Positions 7,232 through 16,577 are shown, numbered from the stretch's first letter. The stretch is DNA of 64,000 bases from Pseudomonadota bacterium (GCA_023386645.1 JAEWJI010000007.1:5322-69321), one strand, 5' to 3'. Notes: generated from the sequence alone by a model not told the origin. A program made the numbers and translations.

Positions 7232-9280
7232 ATGCGCGCCGCAGCCCGCCGCCTGCCCTTCGACCCTATGTTCCTCGTCATGGCCCTGGGCTGCGTGACG
7301 GCGGTGGGCGCGCTCGCCTATCCGGCTTTCCGCTCCGATCCGTGGAGCGCGCCGGGGCTGATCCTGATCTTCACCACCGCCGCCATCGCCCTGGTCGGCC
7401 TGTTCGCCTTCGGGCGGGTGGACGCACCGGCGCCCGCCGGCGACGTCCAGGTCGACATGCTGGACGCCATGAGCGAGCCGGCGGCGCTGATCCTCGGCTC
7501 CGGCCAGGTTCTCGCCTTCAACGCGGCCTGGGCCTCGGAGAACGGCTCGGCCACCACGCTTCCGCGCGGCAAGTCGGCCCAGGCCCTCTACATGGCCTTC
7601 GCCCAGGCCCGGCGCGGCGAGCCCGGCCGCGCCATCGTCACCATTGGCGAACGCGAGCAGGAGGTGTCGATCGGGCAGGCGGGGCGGGGCCGCTTCCTCG
7701 TCCGGGCAGTGGTCGACGGGGCCGCGCCGGTGCTGGTCTCGGGCGAGCCGCGTCGCGCCCAGGCCTCCACGGGCGACGCCCGGGCCATGGCGGCCGGCGC
7801 CCCCTTTGGCTCGGCGGTGATCGGCGGCGACGACATCTTCTCCGGCAGGGCCGAGGAAGCCAATCCGGCGCTCCAGGTCCTGACGGGCCCGGCGGCCGCC
7901 CGCGACGCCGCCTTCGGCCACCTGTTCGAGCCGGCCGGGGTGACCGAGGCCCGGGCCCGCATGGCCGCCGGCTCCACCGGCCCGATCGAGCTGGTCGCCC
8001 GCGCCCACCCCGACCGGATGCTCCACCTCTATGTCGCGCCCGAAGGCGACAAGCGGCGCATCTGGCTGTTCGACGTCTCCCAGCAGAAGTCGATGGAGCT
8101 CCAGCTCTCCCAGGCCCAGAAGATGCAGGCGGTGGGCCAGCTGGCGGGCGGCGTGGCCCACGACTTCAACAACCTGCTGACCGCCATCCAGCTGCAGCTG
8201 TCGGGCCTGCTCGAGCGCCATCCGGTCGGCGATCCCTCCTACGAGGGCTTGAACGAGATCCGCCAGACCGCCATCCGCGCCGCGGACCTGGTGCGCAAGC
8301 TGCTGGCCTTCTCGCGCAAGTCGACCGTGCGGCGCGAGCGGCTGGACCTCGGCGAACTGGTCGGGGAGTTCGCCGTCCTGCTTCGGCGGCTGCTGCGCGA
8401 GGACGTGCGGCTGGAGACCGACTACGGCCGCGACCTGCCGGTCGTCCTGGCCGACAAGAGCCAGCTCGAGACGGCGGTGATGAATTTGGCCGTCAATGCG
8501 CGCGACGCCATGCGCGGGGTGGTCGAGCCCGGCGACGCGGTGGTCACCATCAAGACCCGCCGGCTGACCAGCGAGGACGCCCGCGCGCTCGGCTGGCGCG
8601 AGGCCCCCGAGGCGCCCGACGGCCTGGCCATGATCGAGGTCTCCGACACCGGTCCCGGCGTTCCGCCCGAGCTGCTGGACAAGATATTCGAGCCCTTCTT
8701 CACCACCAAGGCGGTCAACGAGGGCACCGGCATGGGCCTGGCCACCGTCTACGGCATCGCGCAGCAGGCCGGGGGCCATATCGCGGTCGCCAATATCCCC
8801 GGCGCGGGGGCCGCCTTCCGCCTGTTCCTCCCGGCCGCCGGAGAGGCGGCGCTGGCCGAGGCCGCGCCGGTCGAGCCCAAGGTCGTCAAGGCCCCGCGCG
8901 ACCTGGCCGGTTCGGGCCGAATCCTGTTCGTCGAGGACGAGGCCGCCGTGCGCGGCATCGCCGCCCGCCTGCTGCGCCAGCGCGGTTATGAAGTCATCGA
9001 GGCCGCCGACGGCGAGGAGGCCCTGGCCCTGGCCGAGGAGCACGCCGGCCAGATCGACATGCTGATCTCCGACGTCATCATGCCGGGGCTGGACGGCCCG
9101 TCCCTGCTCAAGAAGGCCCGGCCCTACCTGGGCGACGCCCCGGTCATGTTCATCTCCGGCTACGCCGAGAGCGACTTCTCCGACCTCCTCCAGGACGAGG
9201 CCGGCGTCTCCTTCCTGCCCAAGCCGCTCGACATCAAGACCCTCGCCGAGCGCGTGAAAGCGGAGCTGCGGGCGGGGTAG
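7232..9280 (+). CDS. cckA: Cell-cycle hybrid sensor histidine kinase CckA
   Basis: 682 residues from the ATG at 7232 (GAGG at the right distance; a GTG at 7220 is the alternative). Two N-terminal membrane helices (about residues 13-55) are followed by PAS-like regions. The HisKA box is VGQLAGGVAHDFNNLLTAI with phospho-acceptor H310. An HATPase domain (NLAVNARDAM, DTGPGVPPELLDKIFEPFFTTK, GTGMGLATVYG) and a C-terminal receiver with D614 in LISDVIMPG complete it. CckA passes phosphate through its receiver to ChpT (27621-28277) and then to CtrA (44591-45298). The position next to flhB matches Caulobacter gene order as I recall it. Confidence 0.95.
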   Translation: MRAAARRLPFDPMFLVMALGCVTAVGALAYPAFRSDPWSAPGLILIFTTAAIALVGLFAFGRVDAPAPAGDVQVDMLDAMSEPAALILGSGQVLAFNAAWASENGSATTLPRGKSAQALYMAFAQARRGEPGRAIVTIGEREQEVSIGQAGRGRFLVRAVVDGAAPVLVSGEPRRAQASTGDARAMAAGAPFGSAVIGGDDIFSGRAEEANPALQVLTGPAAARDAAFGHLFEPAGVTEARARMAAGSTGPIELVARAHPDRMLHLYVAPEGDKRRIWLFDVSQQKSMELQLSQAQKMQAVGQLAGGVAHDFNNLLTAIQLQLSGLLERHPVGDPSYEGLNEIRQTAIRAADLVRKLLAFSRKSTVRRERLDLGELVGEFAVLLRRLLREDVRLETDYGRDLPVVLADKSQLETAVMNLAVNARDAMRGVVEPGDAVVTIKTRRLTSEDARALGWREAPEAPDGLAMIEVSDTGPGVPPELLDKIFEPFFTTKAVNEGTGMGLATVYGIAQQAGGHIAVANIPGAGAAFRLFLPAAGEAALAEAAPVEPKVVKAPRDLAGSGRILFVEDEAAVRGIAARLLRQRGYEVIEAADGEEALALAEEHAGQIDMLISDVIMPGLDGPSLLKKARPYLGDAPVMFISGYAESDFSDLLQDEAGVSFLPKPLDIKTLAERVKAELRAG

Positions 9281-9293
9281 GCTCCCAGTTTTT

Positions 9294-9430
9294 CCTCCCC
9301 ACGCCTGCGATGGGGAGGGGGACCACGAAGTCGTGGAGGGGCTCGTGGGCCGCGAAGGACAGAACCCCTCCGTCTCGGCCGCTGACGCGTCCGATGCGCC
9401 TCCCCAATCGCTTCGCTCCTGGGGAGGAGA
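9294..9430. repeat. Palindromic intergenic repeat (CCTCCCC family, variant)
   Basis: The interval after cckA holds CCTCCCC-ATGGGGAGGGGG, then ACCACGAAGTCGTGG and GGAGGGG, and at the far end CCTCCCC...GGGGAGGAG. The same building blocks recur at 15383, 16591, 18489, 21369, 40791, 45371 and 45844. It can form several stem-loops and may also end cckA transcription. No gene is seen here. Confidence 0.7.
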
Positions 9431-9505
9431 AGTCTTTCCGATATTTCACTTGCCGCCGTGCGGCCGCCGCCTTCCACTGCCGGCCGCATTTCGGGGAGCC
9501 CTTCC

Positions 9506-11332
9506 ATGATCAACCGTCGTCGCCTGCTCCAGTCCTCCGCCGCCGGCCTGGGGCTGGCCGCCGCGGGCGGGTCCGTCCTGGCCCAGGTCGCCGGCGGGGC
9601 CGCTGAACAGACGCCGCTGCGCGTCTGGATGGACCAGGCGTTCGAGCGCACCCTGGACCTCAGCCCCGAGACCGTCACCGCCCTGGGCCTCGACCGGGGC
9701 GCCCGCGCCGCCGCCAAGTCCCTGCTGACCGCGCCCACGCCCGAGAACGAGGAGAAGGGCCGGAGGCACTATCTCACCGGCCGGGCCGAACTGGCGGCCA
9801 TGGACCGTTCGTCGATGACGGAGCGGGACCAGATCTATTACGACAGCATCGTCGCCAATATGGACGCGGTGATCGCGACCTTCGACGTCCCCTATGGCCA
9901 GGGCGGCTGGCCCAACGTCTATCGCGTCAGCCAGCAGGACGGCGCCTATTCCAGCACCCCGGCCTTCCTGGCCAACCAGCACACGATCGAGACCGCCGCC
10001 GACGCCGACGCCTACGTCTCGCGGATCGCCGCCTTCGCCGACGTGCTGAACGCCGAGACCGACCGCCTGCGCGAGGAGCAGGCCCTGGGCGTCATCCCGC
10101 CGGACTTCGTGCTCGCCAAGGCCATTGCCCAGCAGGAGGGCATGGTCGCCATCCCGGCCGCCTCTTCGCCCATGGTCGAGGCCGTCGTCGGCCGCGCGGC
10201 CGCCAAGGGCCTGACCGGCGAGTGGGGCGCCCGGGTCGAACGCCTGCTGGCCGAGCGGGTCTATCCGGCCCTGTCGGCACAGACCGAGGCCCTGAAGGCG
10301 GTCCAGCCGCGCGCTGGCCACGACGCCTCGGTCCGGCGCCTGCCCCGGGGCGAGGAGTACTACCGCAACAGCCTGCGCTTCATCACCACCACCGACCTCA
10401 GCCCCGACGAGATCCATCGCGTCGGCCGCGAGCAGATGGCCGAGCTGACCGCCCGGGCCGAGCCCCTGCTGGCCGCGCAAGGGATGACGCGGGGGTCCGT
10501 GGCCGAACGGATCGCGGCCATGGCGCGCGATCCGCGCCACATCGCCCCCAACACGGATGCGGCCAAGGACGCGCTGATCGGTCGTCTGAACGACCAGATG
10601 CAGGCCATGCAGTCGCGTCTGCCGAAAGCCTTCGGCCGGCTTCCGCGCGCCACGGCGGAGATCAAGCGGGTGCCGCCCTCGATCGAGCAGGGCGCGCCGC
10701 TGGGCTACTACAACTCCCCCAGCCTGGATGGGACGCGGCCTGGCATCTACTGGATCAACCTGAAGGACACGGCCGACTGGCCGGAATGGACCCTGCCGAC
10801 CCTGACCTATCACGAGGCGTCGCCGGGCCATCACCTGCAGATCGCGCTCCAGCAGGAGAGCCCTTCGGCCCCCATGCTGATGAACCTGCTGTTCTTCTCG
10901 GCCTTCTCCGAGGGCTGGGGTCTGTACGCCGAACAGCTGGCGGACGAGCTCGGCGCCTACGAGGACGATCCGGCCGGCCAGATCGGCTATCTGCAGTCGC
11001 TGATGTTCCGCTCGGCCCGCCTGGTGGTCGACACCGGCATCCACCACCTGGGCTGGAGCCGCGAGGACGGCATCCGCTATATGGTCGAGAACTACGGCGA
11101 CACCGAAGGCGGGGCGACGTCCGAGGTCGAGCGCTACTGCTCATGGCCGGGCCAGGCCTGCGCCTACAAGGTCGGCCACAACGAGTGGATCCGCCTGCGC
11201 GAAAAGGCCCGCACCCAGCTGGGCGCCCGCTTCGACATCAAGGACTTTCACGACACCACCCTGGCGGTCGGCAGCGTGCCGCTGTCGGTCCTGGAGCGGG
11301 TGGTCGACGGCTGGATCGCGTCGAAGGCCTAG
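9506..11332 (+). CDS. DUF885 family protein (Tat-exported, metallopeptidase-like)
   Basis: 608 residues. The start at 9506 (MINRRRLLQSSAAGLGLAAAG) gives a twin-arginine signal, and GGGGAG lies upstream. The C-terminal half has the DUF885 zinc-type motif HEASPGHH (residues 436-443), followed by SEGWGLYAEQLADELG and, late, CSWPGQACAYKVGHNEW. These proteins are predicted periplasmic metallopeptidases, possibly dipeptidyl carboxypeptidase-like. A second DUF885 protein with a Sec-type signal lies at 16632-18416 and shares the HEAxPGHHLQIALQQE stretch, so the two are paralogues. The gene ends overlapping a small convergent lipoprotein gene. Confidence 0.88.
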   Translation: MINRRRLLQSSAAGLGLAAAGGSVLAQVAGGAAEQTPLRVWMDQAFERTLDLSPETVTALGLDRGARAAAKSLLTAPTPENEEKGRRHYLTGRAELAAMDRSSMTERDQIYYDSIVANMDAVIATFDVPYGQGGWPNVYRVSQQDGAYSSTPAFLANQHTIETAADADAYVSRIAAFADVLNAETDRLREEQALGVIPPDFVLAKAIAQQEGMVAIPAASSPMVEAVVGRAAAKGLTGEWGARVERLLAERVYPALSAQTEALKAVQPRAGHDASVRRLPRGEEYYRNSLRFITTTDLSPDEIHRVGREQMAELTARAEPLLAAQGMTRGSVAERIAAMARDPRHIAPNTDAAKDALIGRLNDQMQAMQSRLPKAFGRLPRATAEIKRVPPSIEQGAPLGYYNSPSLDGTRPGIYWINLKDTADWPEWTLPTLTYHEASPGHHLQIALQQESPSAPMLMNLLFFSAFSEGWGLYAEQLADELGAYEDDPAGQIGYLQSLMFRSARLVVDTGIHHLGWSREDGIRYMVENYGDTEGGATSEVERYCSWPGQACAYKVGHNEWIRLREKARTQLGARFDIKDFHDTTLAVGSVPLSVLERVVDGWIASKA

Positions 11333-11583
11333 TCGCGGTGGCGGCGCGGGCGGTGCTCGCGCCGGTCGTGCCGATGCCGCCTGTGGTCCCCGCACCGCTG
11401 GAGGGTCGCGCCCGAAGGCGTCGTGTACCAGCTGCAGTTGTCCAGCATGGCGTCGTACAGGGCGATGTCCGCCGCCAGTCCCAGCGCCTCCCAGAACACC
11501 GGGTCATGGGCGCAGGCCGAGGTCAGCAGACCCGCCGCGGCTACGGCGGCGGCGGATCGGGCGCGGGAGGCGGAGCGGGGCAT
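11329..11583 (-). CDS. Small His-rich lipoprotein (unknown)
   Basis: 84 residues. The N-terminus has a signal with a lipobox-like LLTSAC. The mature part contains FWEALGLAADIALYDAMLDNCSWYTTPSG and a tail rich in His, Arg and Asp (HRRHRHDRREHR), which may bind metal or simply be charged. Codon use is like that of the neighbours. Its stop overlaps the stop of the convergent DUF885 gene. I do not recognise a family. Confidence 0.6.
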   Translation of the reverse strand: MPRSASRARSAAAVAAAGLLTSACAHDPVFWEALGLAADIALYDAMLDNCSWYTTPSGATLQRCGDHRRHRHDRREHRPRRHRD

Positions 11584-11645
11584 GAGGTCAGGATGGGCCT
11601 TGGCTGCCCGCTCGGCGACCGTCCAAAACTGATCGCCCCTGCCTC

Positions 11646-11760
11646 TCCGCTCATCCCCGCGAAGGCGGGGGCCCAGTCCTCTGAGTGACGGAGCCCGTGC
11701 CCGCCGATCCCACCCTTGAGGATGCAGCCCTGGGTCCCCGCCTTCGCGGGGATGAGCGGA
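11646..11760. repeat. Paired palindromic repeat, 31-base inverted arms (type 2, copy 1)
   Basis: Left arm 11646-11676 and right arm 11730-11760 are inverted copies with one mismatch. Each arm is itself a hairpin (CCCCGCGAAGGCGGGG). The 53-base interior is not repeated. A second copy at 54138-54250 has the same arms and an unrelated 51-base interior. Confidence 0.85.
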
Positions 11761-11774
11761 TCCAGAAGCCGGGC

Positions 11775-12683
11775 TCAGCCCACCACCATCCCCTCCGCCT
11801 TGCGCAGGCGGTTGTGGATGTCGGTCCCGGCCACCGCCGCCTCGGCCGTCGCCACCGCGATCTGGTTAAGCCCCCGCACGACGTCGCCGGCGGCGTAGAG
11901 GCCCTCGACGCTGGTCATCTGGTGGGCGTCGACGAACAGGCGGCCGTCCTCGCCCAGCCTGGCCCCCAGCCCCTGCGCCAGCTCCGCGTTCGGCGAGGTG
12001 CCCAGCGCCGAATAGACCAGGTCGAAGGCGTGATGCCCGCCATCCCAGCCCAGGGCCGTCACCCGGTCGCCCTCGAGCTCGACGTTCTCCAGGGGCGCGC
12101 AGACCAGCTGGACCCCCAGCCGTTCCAGCTCCGCCTGGCAGGTCAGTTTCTCGCGCGGTCCGATGTGGACCAGGGTCACCCGCTCGGAATAGGTGCGCAG
12201 GTAGGCGGCCTCTCGCCCGCCCTTGTCGTCCTCGCCGATGATGGCGACGGACTTGTCGGTGGCCTCATAGCCGTCGCAGATCGGACAGATGCGGACCAGG
12301 GCCCGCTGTATGGCTCGCTCGACCCCCGGCAGGTCCGGGTGGTGATCCACCACCCCCGTGGCCAACAATACCGCCCGGGCCGCCACCTGACGTCCGTTGA
12401 TCGTGGCGCAAAACACATCGCCGTCGCGGGTCAGTGCCTCGACCCGCCCCGCCTCGATGGCCGCGCCATATTCCTCGGCCTGTTCGCGTAAGCGCCCCAG
12501 GATGGCGTCGCCGGTGATGCCCTTGGGAAACCCCGGCATGTTGTGGCTGAGCGGGATCCAGCTCGCGCGGGGATCGCCCCCGTTGGCCACCAGCACCCGT
12601 CGCCGAAATCGGGTCAGATAGACGGCGGCGGTCAGGCCCGCGGGCCCCGCCCCCACGATCAGGACATCGACCTTATTGCGCAC
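11775..12683 (-). CDS. Thioredoxin-reductase-like FAD/NAD(P) oxidoreductase
   Basis: 302 residues, typical for the low-molecular-weight TrxB fold. The FAD-binding GAGPAG is at residues 11-16 (VLIVGAGPAGLTAAVYL). A CxxC pair is present as CPICDGYE (C133, C136), in the position of CATCDG in true TrxB. The second nucleotide-binding region is divergent (IIGEDDKGGREAA). The FAD motif GLYAAGDV is near the end. It could reduce a thioredoxin-like or small redox partner; whether it serves thioredoxin itself is unclear. The start overlaps the end of the DUF1176 gene by 11 bases, so the two form an operon. Confidence 0.8.
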   Translation of the reverse strand: MRNKVDVLIVGAGPAGLTAAVYLTRFRRRVLVANGGDPRASWIPLSHNMPGFPKGITGDAILGRLREQAEEYGAAIEAGRVEALTRDGDVFCATINGRQVAARAVLLATGVVDHHPDLPGVERAIQRALVRICPICDGYEATDKSVAIIGEDDKGGREAAYLRTYSERVTLVHIGPREKLTCQAELERLGVQLVCAPLENVELEGDRVTALGWDGGHHAFDLVYSALGTSPNAELAQGLGARLGEDGRLFVDAHQMTSVEGLYAAGDVVRGLNQIAVATAEAAVAGTDIHNRLRKAEGMVVG

Positions 12684-13800
12684 GGGTTCTCCAGGTTGTG
12701 GGCCACAGATCGCTGACCATGCCGATGCAGTCCCCCATCACCCGCTCCCCAGCCAGCACGAAGTCCCGGCCGGTCCAGGTCCAGCGGTGCTCGACGCCGC
12801 AGTCGCCGATGCCGCGCGCCTTGGCGAACTGGCTCAGCGTCCGGGTCGCGGCGTCATAGTCGGCGTTGGTCAGCTCCAGGTCGCTGGCCTGTTCGTCATC
12901 GCCCCCGCCTTCGGTCCCCTTCAGGCGCAGCTGGACCGGGTTGGCCCCGCCCGCGTCGGTCAGGAACTGCAGGGTGATCAGGTTGTAGGCGCCGGCGTCG
13001 CAGGGCACGAGCCACAGTTCCTTGTCCCCGGCCAGCCGCGCGGCCTGGACGTAGTCGAGCAGGGAGGGGTTGAACTCCAGGTTCCGGCGGCACTGGGCGA
13101 CCGCCGGCAGGGCCGACAGGCCGGCGGGCAGGGGGAAGTATCTGGGCTCGGCCTCGGGGTCGGCCGGTTGGGAGAACGGGCCCTGGTCGACCGCCGGCGC
13201 GGCGGCGACGAGCGGCAGCGACGGGGCCGCCCGGACCGCCGAGGCCGGGCGCTCGCCGATGCGCACCAGGGCGGTGGTGGTGTTCAGCCGCCCCTGCTTC
13301 TCGTCGATCCACAGAAGGGCCGCCGCCGCCCCGTTTAGGCTGACGGTCGTGGGCTCCTCGCCGTCGATCGACAGGGCCAGGCTCCGGCCCTGCGCCAGGG
13401 CCCGCGCCGCCGCCAGGCCGTCGCTGATCCGGGCCGAATAGCCATCCTCCTCCACCGTGCTGGGCCAAGCGCGCCCATCCAGGGCCGCCGTCACCGGCCG
13501 CTGTTGGCCGCCGAGGTCGTTCATGGCCGCGACATGAACCAGAGGCGTCGCCTGCGGCCCGGCCGGGTATTCGACCCTGACCCAGCCGACCGCGCCGTCG
13601 CCCTTGCCATAGGCGACGCAGCGCAGCCCGTTGTCGCAGATGGCCGTCCAGTCGCCGAAGCTGCGCGTCTCGGGCGCGATGGCCGCCGCCGCCGCCGCCT
13701 GCGCCACGCCGCCCGCGTCGCCTGACGCGGCCTTCCCCTCGCCCTGGCCGCAGGCGGTCAGCCCCAAGATCGCGGCGGTGATGATGACGGCGTTGCGCAT
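12673..13800 (-). CDS. DUF1176 lipoprotein
   Basis: 375 residues beginning MRNAVIITAAILGLTACGQ, a lipoprotein signal with lipobox LTAC. The mature protein has the DUF1176 pattern: an N-terminal FGDWTAICDNGLRCVAY domain similar to the invasion-associated-locus-B fold, then a C-terminal region with conserved cysteines (AQCRRNL, VPCDAGAYN, GDCGVEHRWTW, MGDCIGM). It acts in the periplasm or on the outer membrane; the role is unknown. It is upstream of and overlaps the thioredoxin-reductase-like gene, and may share a redox-related task given its cysteines. Confidence 0.78.
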   Translation of the reverse strand: MRNAVIITAAILGLTACGQGEGKAASGDAGGVAQAAAAAAIAPETRSFGDWTAICDNGLRCVAYGKGDGAVGWVRVEYPAGPQATPLVHVAAMNDLGGQQRPVTAALDGRAWPSTVEEDGYSARISDGLAAARALAQGRSLALSIDGEEPTTVSLNGAAAALLWIDEKQGRLNTTTALVRIGERPASAVRAAPSLPLVAAAPAVDQGPFSQPADPEAEPRYFPLPAGLSALPAVAQCRRNLEFNPSLLDYVQAARLAGDKELWLVPCDAGAYNLITLQFLTDAGGANPVQLRLKGTEGGGDDEQASDLELTNADYDAATRTLSQFAKARGIGDCGVEHRWTWTGRDFVLAGERVMGDCIGMVSDLWPTTWRTRAQ

Positions 13801-13818
13801 GGTTCCCCCTTGGCGTTC

Positions 13819-14031
13819 TCAGGCCTTGCGCAGCGCCTCGGGCTTGTGCGCGGCCCGCGCGCCGGTCTTGGCGCTCTCGACCAGATACTCCGGGTTGTCG
13901 GGGGACGCCGCAACCTCGTGGCCCTTGATCCGGGTCGGGCGGGTCAGCTTCCTGACCACCTTTCCCGTCGTCGCGCCCTGGCTGTGGTCCCACTTCACCC
14001 GGTCGCCGGCCTTGTACGTCTTCTCGGTCAT
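13819..14031 (-). CDS. DUF2945 (TUDOR-like) small protein
   Basis: 70 residues from the ATG at 14031 (MTEKTYKAGDRVKWDHSQGATTG). The sequence GDRVKWDHSQGATTGKVVRKLTRPTRIKGHEVAASPDNPEYLVES matches the DUF2945 hypervirulence-associated TUDOR domain, a small beta-barrel of unknown binding partner. It lies 18 bases from the DUF1176 gene on the same strand and divergent from icd. Confidence 0.8.
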   Translation of the reverse strand: MTEKTYKAGDRVKWDHSQGATTGKVVRKLTRPTRIKGHEVAASPDNPEYLVESAKTGARAAHKPEALRKA

Positions 14032-14156
14032 CGCGCGCTCCTGTCGGCTCATGACAGCGGACGGGGCGGCCGGCGGTTCCGGCCTTTGCGCAGCGCCCGC
14101 CCGGTCGCTATACCGCCGCCACACTTCCAGACCCTCCCACCGACAGGACGCGCTTC

Positions 14157-15377
14157 ATGGCCAAGATCAAGGTCGACAACCCCATCGTCGACATCGACGG
14201 CGACGAGATGACCCGGATCATCTGGCAGATGATCAAGGACAAGCTGGTCTTCCCGTTCCTGGACCTTGAGCTCGACTACTACGACCTGGGCATGGAGCAC
14301 CGCGACGCCACCGACGACCAGGTGACGATCGACGCCGCCGAGGCCATCAAGCGGCACGGTGTCGGCGTGAAGTGCGCCACCATCACCCCCGATGAGGCGC
14401 GGGTGAAGGAGTTCAACCTCAAGAAGATGTGGAAGTCGCCGAACGGCACCATCCGCAACATCCTGGGCGGCGTGGTCTTCCGCGAGCCGATCATCTGCTC
14501 GAACGTGCCCCGCCTGGTGCCCGGCTGGACCCAGCCGATCGTCGTCGGCCGCCACGCCTTTGGCGACCAGTACAAGGCCACCGACTTCCTGATGCCGGGA
14601 GCCGGGACGCTGTCGATCAAGTTCGTCGGCGACGACGGCCAGGTGATCGAGCACGAGGTGTTCAAGTCGCCGGGCGCCGGCGTCGCCATGGGCATGTACA
14701 ACCTCGATGTCTCGATCACCGAGTTCGCCCGCGCGTCCTTCGCCTACGGTCTGAACCGCAACTATCCGGTCTATCTGTCGACCAAGAACACGATCCTGAA
14801 AGCCTACGACGGCCGCTTCAAGGACATCTTCCAGAAGGTGTTCGACGAGGAGTTCAAGGCCGAGTTCGACGCGCGCGGCCTGACCTACGAGCATCGTCTG
14901 ATCGACGACATGGTGGCCGCCGCCATCAAGTGGTCGGGCGGCTTCGTCTGGGCGTGCAAGAACTACGACGGCGACGTGCAGTCGGACGTGGTGGCCCAGG
15001 GCTTTGGTTCGCTGGGCCTGATGACCTCGGTCCTGATGACCCCGGACGGCAAGATCCTGGAATCGGAAGCCGCCCACGGCACCGTCACCCGCCACTATCG
15101 CCAGCACCAGAAGGGCGAGGCGACCTCGACCAACTCGATCGCTTCGATCTACGCCTGGACGCGCGGCTTCAAGCATCGCGGCAAGCTGGACGGCAACCAG
15201 GCCCTCATCACCTTCGCCGAGACCCTCGAACGGGTCGTGGTCGAGACCGTCGAGGCCGGCTTCATGACCAAGGACCTGGCCCTCCTGGTCGGCGACCAGC
15301 AGGGCTGGCTGACCACCGAGGGCTTCCTCGACAAGGTGGCCGAGAACCTGAACGCCGCGATGGCCCAGGCGGCCTGA
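14157..15377 (+). CDS. icd: NADP-dependent isocitrate dehydrogenase
   Basis: 406 residues, the homodimeric eukaryote-like (type II) form common in alphaproteobacteria, starting MAKIKVDNPIVDIDGDEMTRIIW. It oxidatively decarboxylates isocitrate to 2-oxoglutarate in the TCA cycle. The substrate loop KSPNGTIRNILGG and the metal/NADP region (NYDGDVQSDVVAQGFGSLGLMTS, AAHGTVTRHYR) are intact. It appears monocistronic, followed by a 16-base-stem hairpin at 15383-15416. Confidence 0.95.
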   Translation: MAKIKVDNPIVDIDGDEMTRIIWQMIKDKLVFPFLDLELDYYDLGMEHRDATDDQVTIDAAEAIKRHGVGVKCATITPDEARVKEFNLKKMWKSPNGTIRNILGGVVFREPIICSNVPRLVPGWTQPIVVGRHAFGDQYKATDFLMPGAGTLSIKFVGDDGQVIEHEVFKSPGAGVAMGMYNLDVSITEFARASFAYGLNRNYPVYLSTKNTILKAYDGRFKDIFQKVFDEEFKAEFDARGLTYEHRLIDDMVAAAIKWSGGFVWACKNYDGDVQSDVVAQGFGSLGLMTSVLMTPDGKILESEAAHGTVTRHYRQHQKGEATSTNSIASIYAWTRGFKHRGKLDGNQALITFAETLERVVVETVEAGFMTKDLALLVGDQQGWLTTEGFLDKVAENLNAAMAQAA

Positions 15378-15382
15378 CGGAT

Positions 15383-15416
15383 ATCTCCTCCCCATCGCAG
15401 GCGATGGGGAGGAGAT
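15383..15416 (+). terminator. Perfect 16-bp hairpin after icd (CCTCCCC repeat core)
   Basis: ATCTCCTCCCCATCGC (15383-15398) and GCGATGGGGAGGAGAT (15401-15416) pair perfectly around AG, 6 bases after the icd stop. There is no T-run, so it may be a minimal copy of the palindromic repeat family that also acts as a terminator or mRNA-stabilising stem. Confidence 0.65.
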
Positions 15417-15490
15417 TCGCGCCCTGGTCGCTCTCGCGTTGAGCCGCCCCCCGCTTCGTGCATTGATGCGCCCATGAACGGGGGCTCGCG

Positions 15491-16030
15491 GTGAAGATCA
15501 TCGGCAAACTGCTGCTGGCGGCGCTCGTGGTCGCCGTCGTCTGCTTCTTCGCCGCCCCCGCCGTGGGGTTCTTCGCCATCCGCTCGGCGGCGGATTCCAA
15601 TGACGTCCAGGGCCTGGCCCGACTGATCGACTACGGCGCGGTGCGCCAGTCCCTGCGGCCCCAGCTGAGCGGCGACCCGGCCGCCCGCGTCCCGCCGCCT
15701 TCCTTCCTTGAGGACCCTATCGGGGCCGTCCGTCGCCAGCTCGATGACGCGGCGCCGCCGCTGGTCGCCGAGACCGACGCCTATCTGACCCCGTCGGCTT
15801 TGGCCGCTCTCAGCCGAGGCGAGGGCCGGGCCTCGGTCCGCCTCGGCGCGGTCGAGCGCGATCCGCTTCCGACGCCCGTCTACTGGAGCGTCAACCGCGC
15901 CCGGATGGCGGTGGCGGACGAGGCCGGGGCCCGCACGATCTTCACCTTCGAGCGGCGCGGTCCCTTCGAATGGAAACTGGTCCACATCGGCCTGCCTGAA
16001 CCGGCGCGCCCCGCTCCGCGGAGGAACTGA
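15491..16030 (+). CDS. DUF2939 membrane-anchored protein (first of a pair)
   Basis: 179 residues from a GTG at 15491. An N-terminal transmembrane segment (LLLAALVVAVVCFFAAPAVG) is followed by FFAIRSAADSNDVQGLARLIDYGAVRQSLRPQL, the DUF2939 signature, and ends FEWKLVHIGLP. The protein is probably anchored in the inner membrane facing the periplasm. Its function is unknown. The next gene starts 1 base after its stop and is a paralogue, so this is a tandem duplication in one transcript. Confidence 0.78.
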   Translation: MKIIGKLLLAALVVAVVCFFAAPAVGFFAIRSAADSNDVQGLARLIDYGAVRQSLRPQLSGDPAARVPPPSFLEDPIGAVRRQLDDAAPPLVAETDAYLTPSALAALSRGEGRASVRLGAVERDPLPTPVYWSVNRARMAVADEAGARTIFTFERRGPFEWKLVHIGLPEPARPAPRRN

Positions 16031-16031
16031 C

Positions 16032-16577
16032 ATGGGCAAGCGCTTGATCACCTGGCTGATCGTCGTCGGGGCGCTCGGCCTCGTCGGCTTCTATTTCGCC
16101 TCGCCGCTGCTGGCGGTGCACAATCTGGTCGAGGCGGCCAAGGCGGGCGATGCCCGCCGCCTGGAACGGATGGTCGACTTCCCAGCCTTCCGCGACAGCC
16201 TGAAGGCCGAGCTGGGCGCCGAGGTCCGCGACCGGATCAGCGACCGGCTGGGCGAGGAGGCCGGCGGCCTGGCGGGCCTGGGAATGATGTTCGCTCCGGC
16301 CATCGTGTCAGGCGCGGTGGACGCCCTGGTCACGCCCCAAAGCGTCGCCGCCATGGTCCAGACCGCCGAGGCCCCGACCCCGTCCAACCCGCGCCCGCGC
16401 GCCGAAACCGGCGAGGGCGACGACATCCGCCGGGCCTACGCCTACCGGGGGCTGGACGAGTTCGTCCTCACCCTGACCGACCCGGACTACCCCGACCGCC
16501 GGCTAGACTTGTTGATGCAGCGCCGGGGGGTGTTCAGCTGGAAGCTTGTCGGCCTGGACATCGACCCGGAGCGATAG
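16032..16577 (+). CDS. DUF2939 membrane-anchored protein (second of a pair)
   Basis: 181 residues with an N-terminal membrane segment (LITWLIVVGALGLVGFYFASPLL), then VHNLVEAAKAGDARRLERMVDFPAFRDSLKAEL, which parallels residues 28-56 of the preceding protein. The tail RRGVFSWKLVGLDI matches the preceding RRGPFEWKLVHIGL. It is a DUF2939 paralogue of unknown role. A hairpin at 16591-16615 separates it from the convergent DUF885 gene. Confidence 0.8.
   Translation: MGKRLITWLIVVGALGLVGFYFASPLLAVHNLVEAAKAGDARRLERMVDFPAFRDSLKAELGAEVRDRISDRLGEEAGGLAGLGMMFAPAIVSGAVDALVTPQSVAAMVQTAEAPTPSNPRPRAETGEGDDIRRAYAYRGLDEFVLTLTDPDYPDRRLDLLMQRRGVFSWKLVGLDIDPER

Noticed and set aside
6572..9043. A minus-strand open frame of over 800 codons across cckA
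   Set aside because: Only its last 172 codons (from the ATG at 7090) have a lipobox, a ribosome site and a recognisable domain. The rest is antisense to conserved CckA domains and has a Gly/Ala/Arg/His-rich composition typical of GC-rich mirror frames.
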